Shown: one piece after another, positions 5,606 through 9,180 of the stretch
How the letters are laid out: each line of letters starts with the position of its first letter
How positions within the stretch are numbered: position 1 is the stretch's first letter
DNA from: Bacteroidales bacterium
GTDB taxonomy: Bacteria > Bacteroidota > Bacteroidia > Bacteroidales > JAADJA01
Assembly (NCBI GenBank): GCA_021106665.1
Contig: JAIOTR010000009.1
Span: 1-9,180, forward strand
Reading direction: 5' to 3'
DNA length: 9,180 bases
Program-made: the position numbers and the translations under genes
Notes under the pieces: model-generated
Databases searched by the model: none
What the model saw: the letters and a program-made list of their open reading frames with translations, nothing else
What the model was told of the DNA's origin: nothing

Positions 5606-5911
5606 TTATACTTCTTTCAGTATCTTGACAGACATTTTGTCAACAAAATCTTTTGTTTTTTCTTTATACTCGAGCATATGGGGTGCTGACAGATGTGCCA
5701 TTAAATCCTCTAAGCTGTTCCACTTCTCAATTATTGTAACAACATTAGAATTCAACTCTTGAGGGGGTAAACCTGTAGGAACGTCAATGGTAGGTACATA
5801 CTCTATACATCCTTTCTCTTCAAGAACCTTTGGAATATTGGATTTAAAGATCTCAATAAATTCTGACAATTGACCTTCTTTCGTTTGTATGGATGCAATT
5901 ACATTTATCAT
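5606..5911 (-). CDS. Antibiotic biosynthesis monooxygenase (ABM) family protein, YgiN-like
   Basis: The 101-residue product is a complete single ABM domain (ferredoxin-like alpha+beta barrel, usually dimeric). It starts with 'INVIASIQTKEGQLSEFIEI', has 'LEEKGCIEYVPTID' at the first loop and strand, 'TIIEKWNSLEDLMAHLSAPHM' as the characteristic EKW/HL..PH block, and a final strand 'MSVKILKEV'. Such proteins act on quinols or other aromatic substrates without metal or flavin, or simply bind them. E. coli YgiN works with the NADPH-quinone reductase MdaB in a quinone redox cycle. Here it stands between an NfsA-type nitroreductase (86 bp upstream) and a broken FMN reductase (18 bp downstream), which supports a quinone/flavin redox role. 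AAGGAG (5920-5925) eight bases before the ATG fixes the start. Confidence 0.85.
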   Translation of the reverse strand: MINVIASIQTKEGQLSEFIEIFKSNIPKVLEEKGCIEYVPTIDVPTGLPPQELNSNVVTIIEKWNSLEDLMAHLSAPHMLEYKEKTKDFVDKMSVKILKEV

Positions 5912-5997
5912 TTCACAATCTCCTTATGTGTAACATTTGCGCTAATCCCAAATAGTTAAAAGCTTTCCGTTTTTATTGATTGTTTCAATACCATTTT

Positions 5998-6729
5998 CTA
6001 TTTAACTCCAAAACCTTTTTCCTTTAGAAACTCTTTCATGTGAGGACGTGCAGGCACACTCATCATGTCGGATATTTGCCGTGTCCATGTGTCTTCTCTT
6101 GAACCACTGGAACGGTTTTGATAGTATTCGCTGCAGGTTTTATTGTACTTTTTTAGATCCGTTTGATCCTCATGGTAATGGTCTCCTTTCAAAATCACGT
6201 TAACTGGTAGTCTTGGTTTTTGTTCTGGTTTTTCATCTGGATATCCCAGGCACATACCGAAAACAGGATAAACATGATTGGGAATCTTTAAAAGCTCACA
6301 GACTTTTTCAGGATCGTTCCGTATACCCCCAATAAAAACACCTCCAAGACCCAATGATTCCGCTGCAATCATTGCATTCTGAGCGGCAAGGGCTACATCT
6401 ACAGTAGCTATAATAAATTGTTCTGTAAAGCCAGATGCCATCTCTTTGTTTTCAAAAAGACAAGTATTCTCTGATCTTTTCAAGTCAGCGCAGAATACTA
6501 TAAATAATGGACTTGCTTCAACCCAAGTTTGAGAACCGGCAAGCTCAGCAATCTGCTTTCGATTTTTTTTATTTGTGACGCGAATAACACTGTATGCTTG
6601 AATGAAATTTGATGTCGAAGCTGCACCAGCAGCCTCAATAATGGTGAGAACCATTTCATCACTGACGGGTTCTTTCTTAAACTTTCGAATCGAGCGATGG
6701 TTTTTGAGCAGATCAATGACCTGATTCAT
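5998..6729 (-). CDS. NfsA/FRP-type NAD(P)H-dependent nitroreductase
   Basis: The 243-residue flavoprotein belongs to the nitroreductase superfamily, NfsA/FRP branch. FMN-binding landmarks are present: 'NHRSIRKFKKEPVSDEM' near residues 10-26, 'AAGAASTSNFIQAYSVIRV' (FMN phosphate and ribityl contacts), 'VDVALAAQNAMIAAESLGLG' and 'GGVFIGGIRNDPEKV' in the middle, and 'VYPVFGMCLGYPDEKPEQKP' as the NfsA/FRP signature. The C-terminal ~45 residues cover the usual excursion of this branch. Members are homodimers using NADPH for two-electron reduction of quinones, nitroaromatics or flavin; the true substrate is unknown. An upstream in-frame TTG (6753) would add eight residues, but AAGGAG (6739-6744) lies inside that extension, nine bases before the ATG at 6729, so the ATG is preferred. 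It is followed 86 bp later by the ABM gene, probably in one operon. Confidence 0.88.
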   Translation of the reverse strand: MNQVIDLLKNHRSIRKFKKEPVSDEMVLTIIEAAGAASTSNFIQAYSVIRVTNKKNRKQIAELAGSQTWVEASPLFIVFCADLKRSENTCLFENKEMASGFTEQFIIATVDVALAAQNAMIAAESLGLGGVFIGGIRNDPEKVCELLKIPNHVYPVFGMCLGYPDEKPEQKPRLPVNVILKGDHYHEDQTDLKKYNKTCSEYYQNRSSGSREDTWTRQISDMMSVPARPHMKEFLKEKGFGVK

Positions 6730-6738
6730 ATTATTATT

Positions 6739-6744
6739 CTCCTT
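6739..6744 (-). promoter_or_regulatory. Ribosome binding site that decides the nitroreductase start
   Basis: AAGGAG on the minus strand is nine bases before the ATG at 6727-6729. It argues against the longer reading from TTG at 6753, in which these bases would be coding. Confidence 0.7.
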
Positions 6745-6796
6745 TATACCCAAATCTTGATAAAAATATAAAACTCCAATTTGTGTTGATAGCTGA

Positions 6797-6854
6797 AGCC
6801 TGGGTTAACCGGGCTACCCATTAGCTTATGCAATGAGCGAAGCTAATGCATAAG
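6797..6854. repeat. Cluster of overlapping inverted repeats between FAA hydrolase and nitroreductase genes
   Basis: AGCC (6797-6800) and GGCT (6812-6815) enclose the perfect palindrome GGTTAACC (6803-6810). Next, CATTAGCTT (6819-6827) pairs perfectly with AAGCTAATG (6840-6848), and CTTATGCA (6825-6832) pairs perfectly with TGCATAAG (6847-6854). The last two stems share bases and cannot form together. It may be a decayed recombination site, a mobile-element end or a switchable leader; no attC boxes were recognised. Confidence 0.5.
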
Positions 6855-6880
6855 AACTTGAAATGGGGAGGTTCCAGGGA

Positions 6881-6901
6881 GTGCAGCAAACGCTGTTGCA
6901 C
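6881..6901. repeat. Small hairpin downstream of the FAA hydrolase gene
   Basis: GTG-CAGC (6881-6887) and GCTG...CAC (6892-6901) can pair with a short bulge around the loop AAAC. It begins 7 bp after the FAA hydrolase stop in the reading direction. There is no U-tract after it, so termination is uncertain. Confidence 0.3.
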
Positions 6902-6907
6902 AACTCA

Positions 6908-7531
6908 TTATATTTTTCTTTTTACTATCCAAGACCCTTCTACCAAAAGCTTACTATTGCTAAATATTTTTCCTACAAATTTATCTCCATCTTTGATTAC
7001 ACCAACACCACTTGGAGTACCTGTCATTATGATATCCCCATCCTCAAGAGATAGAAATGTACGTATTTCATTTGCCAATGAAACTGGTTTATTAAGCATA
7101 AGATTGCAACCTGCATCCTGTTTTAACTGTCCATTTATGTAAAGCTCCATTCTAAGGTTTGCAATGCCTTCTGTTATACTAACAAAATTACTAAAAACCG
7201 CTGACCTATCAAATGCCTTTGCCCTCTCCCACGGTAATCCCTTCTTCTTTAGTTTGGACTGGATTTTTCTTTTCGTAAGATCTATTCCAAAACCTACACC
7301 AATAAGCTCTCCGCATTTAACAATAAAGGATATTTCACTCTCATAGTGAATATCATCGCTTTCATGAGTCCAAATATCATTGGCAATTGATGAGTTTGGT
7401 TTTATGAAAATTACTGGCTCGACAGGAATCTCGTTGTTTAACTCTTTAATGTGACTAACATAATTTCGGCCAACACATACAATTTTTGATGGGTATATCT
7501 TTTTTCCTTCAAAGTTAATTGTATTCTTCAT
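6908..7531 (-). CDS. Fumarylacetoacetate hydrolase (FAA) family protein, acylpyruvase-like
   Basis: The 207-residue protein is a minimal FAH-domain enzyme close in size to E. coli YcgM (about 220). In order: 'IVCVGRNYVSHIKEL' (18-32), 'EPVIFIKPNSSIA' (38-50), the metal-binding 'HYESEIS' with E64 and E66, 'GFGIDLTKRKIQ' with the third acidic ligand D84, 'PWERAKAFDRSAV' with K105, 'ELYINGQLKQD', and the C-terminal 'MTGTPSGVG' turn (169-177). These are the Mg/Mn ligands and signature of the family, which cleaves C-C bonds in acylpyruvates or decarboxylates oxaloacetate; the substrate here is unknown. The ATG is 26 bp after the right box of the attC-like site at 7558-7603, which leaves little room for a private promoter, and SD pairing is weak. 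The gene is more AT-rich than the neighbouring MBL gene. Confidence 0.88.
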   Translation of the reverse strand: MKNTINFEGKKIYPSKIVCVGRNYVSHIKELNNEIPVEPVIFIKPNSSIANDIWTHESDDIHYESEISFIVKCGELIGVGFGIDLTKRKIQSKLKKKGLPWERAKAFDRSAVFSNFVSITEGIANLRMELYINGQLKQDAGCNLMLNKPVSLANEIRTFLSLEDGDIIMTGTPSGVGVIKDGDKFVGKIFSNSKLLVEGSWIVKRKI

Positions 7532-7557
7532 TTAAAAATCCATTGTGAATTGGTTTT

Positions 7558-7603
7558 TTATAACCACATAACCGGCTTGACCGGTTGATGCGGGTGGTTA
7601 GGG
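7558..7603 (-). other. attC-like palindromic site
   Basis: On the minus strand CCCTAAC (7597-7603) and GTTATAA (7558-7564) are the outer boxes. The outer stem TAACCAC/GTGGTTA is perfect and the inner stem AACCGG/CCGGTT is perfect around loop TCAAG. The left arm carries a longer unpaired insert (CCGCATC against AT). The loop and flanking CGG/CCG are identical to the 5454-5503 site. The boxes deviate from RYYYAAC/GTTRRRY at one and two positions. The surplus bases are again on the left arm, as at the other sites. Confidence 0.5.
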
Positions 7604-7666
7604 GGTATCATCAGTGGTTTCATTAAAACCATCGGTGAATTCAGCATGTTCAAAATGGTTATTCAT
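7598..7666 (-). CDS. Possible 22-residue small protein ending inside the attC box
   Basis: An ATG three bases after the MBL-gene stop opens a frame of 22 codons. The product is acidic (starts MNNHFEHAEF, ends ETTDDTP). Its TAA (7598-7600) forms part of the left attC box CCCTAAC, an arrangement seen in many cassettes where the gene stop lies in the attC site. No separate SD is evident; translation would have to be re-initiated after the MBL gene. It could be the remnant of a longer gene, or a chance frame. Confidence 0.25.
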   Translation of the reverse strand: MNNHFEHAEFTDGFNETTDDTP

Positions 7667-7669
7667 ATT

Positions 7670-8419
7670 TTACAACTTCAGTATTTCCCCGTCTTCAGGA
7701 ATCTGTAACTGACGCAGTGGGATTCCTTCTTTTTCTGCAAATGCTCTGAGGTCCTCCCGGGTAACCGTTCCATGATCAACTGTACCCATATGTGTTGCTA
7801 CAACAATTGCTTTGGGCGCAGTTTTACACAAGGATACGGTCTGTTTTGCATTCATTATGATTGGAACATTATCACCCCAAATGGCTCCACAGGAATGGGT
7901 TAGGATTATATCAGGTTTAAATTCAGAAATCACATTATAAACAGCATCATATAAAACAGTATCTCCTGCCCAATAAACAGTGGGCTCATTTTCTGCCTGC
8001 AACACATATCCGGAAACCTCACCCATTTCCTTTAATACATCACCTGACCCATGCCGTCCTTCTGTTCGCGTAATGGTAATACCCTCCCAACACACTGAAT
8101 CATGAACAGGAACAACGTGATAAAATCCAATTTTTTCAATTTCAGATGCATCTACCGGCTGGCAATAAAGAGGCAGACTTTTGGATAGATTCTTTTGAGC
8201 TGTCTTATCAAAGTGATCTGTATGAATATGTGAAACAAGTATCATCTCCACCCCATCAAGTACATCACTGATAGAAAAGGGCAATTCCACAAGAGGACTC
8301 CATTGATCCCCTCTGTATGACACCATGGAGTGTTGTTCCGCTAAATAAGGATCGGTTAGCAAAACCTTTCCGGCATAGGTGAGTTTAAGTGTGGCATTAC
8401 GTATTTGCTGTATTTTCAT
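7670..8419 (-). CDS. MBL-fold metallo-hydrolase (UlaG/L-ascorbate-6-P lactonase-like superfamily)
   Basis: The 249-residue cytoplasmic protein has the metallo-beta-lactamase fold. 'QIRNATLKLTYAGKVLLTDP' opens the sheet, and 'LVSHIHTDHFD' gives the HxHxDH metal motif (H64, H66, D68, H69). Further ligands are probably H123 ('EGRHGSG'), D153 ('YWAGDTVLYD') and H210 or H216 ('VATHMGTVDHGT'). The 'RNATLxLxYxGKxLLTDPxL' start and 'VYWAGDT.LYD' place it with the UlaG-like, COG2220 'metal-dependent hydrolase' group, whose members hydrolyse lactones, phosphodiesters or other small esters. No substrate can be assigned. No signal peptide. The start ATG has a modest SD (AGGA, 11 bases upstream). It ends 66 bp before the attC-like site at 7558-7603, so it would be the main gene of its own cassette. 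Confidence 0.88.
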   Translation of the reverse strand: MKIQQIRNATLKLTYAGKVLLTDPYLAEQHSMVSYRGDQWSPLVELPFSISDVLDGVEMILVSHIHTDHFDKTAQKNLSKSLPLYCQPVDASEIEKIGFYHVVPVHDSVCWEGITITRTEGRHGSGDVLKEMGEVSGYVLQAENEPTVYWAGDTVLYDAVYNVISEFKPDIILTHSCGAIWGDNVPIIMNAKQTVSLCKTAPKAIVVATHMGTVDHGTVTREDLRAFAEKEGIPLRQLQIPEDGEILKL

Positions 8420-8482
8420 AATCCAAATAATCCTTTCTAAACCAAAATGACCAACACACCCGATTTCAAAATGCTGGATCCG

Positions 8483-8512
8483 TATATATAATTACTATTA
8501 ATTTATAATCAA
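8483..8512 (-). promoter_or_regulatory. Candidate promoter for the MBL-fold gene
   Basis: In the 8420-8759 gap, minus-strand TTGATT (8507-8512) is followed after 16-18 bases by TATATA (within 8483-8490). This is about 65 bp upstream of the start codon. The region is generally AT-rich, so such hexamers arise easily by chance. Confidence 0.3.
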
Positions 8513-8662
8513 TGGATTAATAGCTCAAGGGAGCATACTATATGAAAAATCTCCGAATTTAATACTAAACCTGATAACACACATTTTTTCTTTATCATTT
8601 TTCTTGTTGAAATTTATAACGCAATAATCAAGGTTTAACCCCACTCCCAGTTTTTTTTATAG

Positions 8663-8721
8663 ATTTAACAAAAAAGGTGTGGGGCCCCTGTAAGCGCTCC
8701 CATACAACCCGCTTGTTAGTT
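8663..8721 (-). other. Weak attC-like site
   Basis: On the minus strand AACTAAC (8715-8721; one misfit to RYYYAAC) and GTTAAAT (8663-8669; perfect GTTRRRY) pair as TAACAA/TTGTTA. A second short stem (GGTTGT with ACACC, one extra T on the left) lies inside, and the centre includes GGGGCCCC. It is 38 bp after the TPR stop, where a cassette attC would be. The pairing is much poorer than at 5454-5503. The string ACACCTTTTTT could alternatively belong to a terminator, though no good stem precedes it. Confidence 0.3.
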
Positions 8722-8734
8722 TTGTAAAAGGGAA

Positions 8735-8748
8735 CGTTGCTGACAACG
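8735..8748. repeat. Small perfect hairpin after the TPR gene
   Basis: CGTTG (8735-8739), loop CTGA, CAACG (8744-8748). It begins 11 bp after the TPR gene stop. On the minus strand it reads out of GGGCGTTG, reminiscent of attC outer boxes but without the consensus. Role unknown. Confidence 0.35.
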
Positions 8749-8759
8749 CCCAATAAACA

Positions 8760-9180
8760 CTAAGGAACGTCCCGCATCTGTTTTTTGACTTCGTCAACCA
8801 ATTCCCGATGTCGATAATTATTAGGGTCTTCCGAAAGTGCTTTTTCCCCCCAATGAAGTGCATTTGGAAAATCCTTTTGCTGGCGGTAGTTTTCCGCAAT
8901 AGCATACAGCACATGTTGCAACGGTGCATTCCTGCTTTCAGGAGGAATATCCAGTACCTTTTTGAAATCAGCTACGGCACCTTCATGATTCTTTTTAACT
9001 GTATAACAACTTCCCCGGCCAATAAGGCTCTCCTCGTCGTACGGGTCCAATGTCAAAGCGTGCGAATAAAACAGAATCGCATCGTCGATCCGTCCTTCGA
9101 TTTCAGAAATCTTGCCCAGATAGAAATAAGGGTTATCCCCATCCTCGTGACGATAGACAGGGTCAATCTTTACAACTGCC
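8760..9180 (-). CDS. TPR-repeat protein, C-terminal part (5' end outside window)
   Basis: An uninterrupted frame enters from the window end (first complete codon at 9179-9177) and stops at TAG 8760-8762: about 139 residues. At least three tetratricopeptide repeats are visible: 'NPYFYLGKISEIEGRIDDAI', continuing 'LFYSHALTLDPYD'; 'ESLIGRGSCYTVKKNHEGAV', continuing 'ADFKKVLDIPPES'; and 'VLYAIAENYRQQKDFPNALH', continuing 'WGEKALSEDPNN'. Each shows the W/L-G-Y-A-F-A-P pattern with ~34-residue spacing, and the last is followed by a capping helix ending KKQMRDVP. Such domains mediate protein-protein contacts; the partner and any N-terminal domain are unseen. A TTG at 9056 is not the start, since the frame is open and TPR-like upstream. 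It is visibly more GC-rich than the AT-rich genes elsewhere in the window, so it may belong to the host backbone. Confidence 0.85.
   Translation of the reverse strand, partial: AVVKIDPVYRHEDGDNPYFYLGKISEIEGRIDDAILFYSHALTLDPYDEESLIGRGSCYTVKKNHEGAVADFKKVLDIPPESRNAPLQHVLYAIAENYRQQKDFPNALHWGEKALSEDPNNYRHRELVDEVKKQMRDVP

Noticed and set aside
7616..7630. GGTTT-CATTA-AAACC hairpin after the MBL gene as a terminator
   Set aside because: The 5-bp stem has no following U-tract on either strand and lies inside the small ORF.
8663..8690. Rho-independent terminator ending ACACCTTTTTT after the TPR gene
   Set aside because: The U-rich tract is there, but I could not find a stable stem directly before it; GGGGCCCC is self-complementary with no loop.
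8657..8929. 90-codon minus-strand ORF overlapping the TPR gene
   Set aside because: The alternative frame has clear TPR repeats with a continuous upstream reading, and this ORF runs on into the palindromic gap.
1..9180. CRISPR array, tRNA or rRNA genes, insertion sequence or integrase
   Set aside because: No regularly spaced direct repeats, no cloverleaf-like or rRNA sequence, and no transposase or tyrosine recombinase frame was found on either strand.

Overview
The window is AT-rich bacterial DNA carrying about ten recognisable genes. Every intact one lies on the minus strand, so the reading order runs from 9180 down to 1. Gene content (acylpyruvase-type hydrolase, NfsA-type nitroreductase, YgiN-type monooxygenase, AbiE toxin-antitoxin, small membrane methyltransferase, periplasmic solute-binding protein) suggests a Gram-negative anaerobe or facultative organism. 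A Desulfobacterota member is a reasonable guess, but nothing here proves a lineage.

The most telling signal is in the gaps. Short imperfect palindromes sit between gene blocks at 2-45, 1341-1380 (half-site), 1998-2056, 5454-5503, 7558-7603 and perhaps 8663-8721. The best one (5454-5503) has outer boxes ACTCAAC and GTTGGGC matching the integron attC consensus RYYYAAC/GTTRRRY, an inner stem and a five-base loop. Three sites share the core CGG(T/A)CAAGCCG. In the five better sites the extra unpaired bases lie in the same half when read on the minus strand, the strand of all intact genes. I read the region as a decaying, integrase-less array of cassette-like blocks (CALIN-like). No integrase gene is in the window.

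Layout, in transcription order: (1) 9180-8760, C-terminal part of a TPR protein, visibly more GC-rich; then 340 bp without a gene, holding a degenerate attC-like site and a possible promoter. (2) 8419-7598, an MBL-fold hydrolase plus a 22-codon ORF whose stop lies inside the next attC box. (3) 7531-5507, FAA-family hydrolase, nitroreductase, quinol-monooxygenase-like protein, and an FMN-reductase/flavodoxin gene cut after 26 codons, 3 bp from the best attC. (4) 5240-2114, an AbiEi/AbiEii operon with a strong and apparently leaderless promoter and an operator-like palindrome, followed by a coupled EcsC-like membrane-associated gene (probably frameshifted at its end) and an ICMT-like membrane methyltransferase. 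(5) 2113-1400, another attC-like site and a small uncharacterised gene. (6) 1399-410, a half attC site, a coding-like remnant and an amino-acid-type solute-binding protein. (7) 409-1, a plus-strand fragment of the C-terminus of a B12-binding radical SAM protein, and a last attC-like site at the edge.

Functionally, block 3 looks like a quinone/flavin redox module and block 4 like a phage-defence or plasmid-stability module with two membrane passengers. The other genes appear unrelated to each other, as expected of cassettes.
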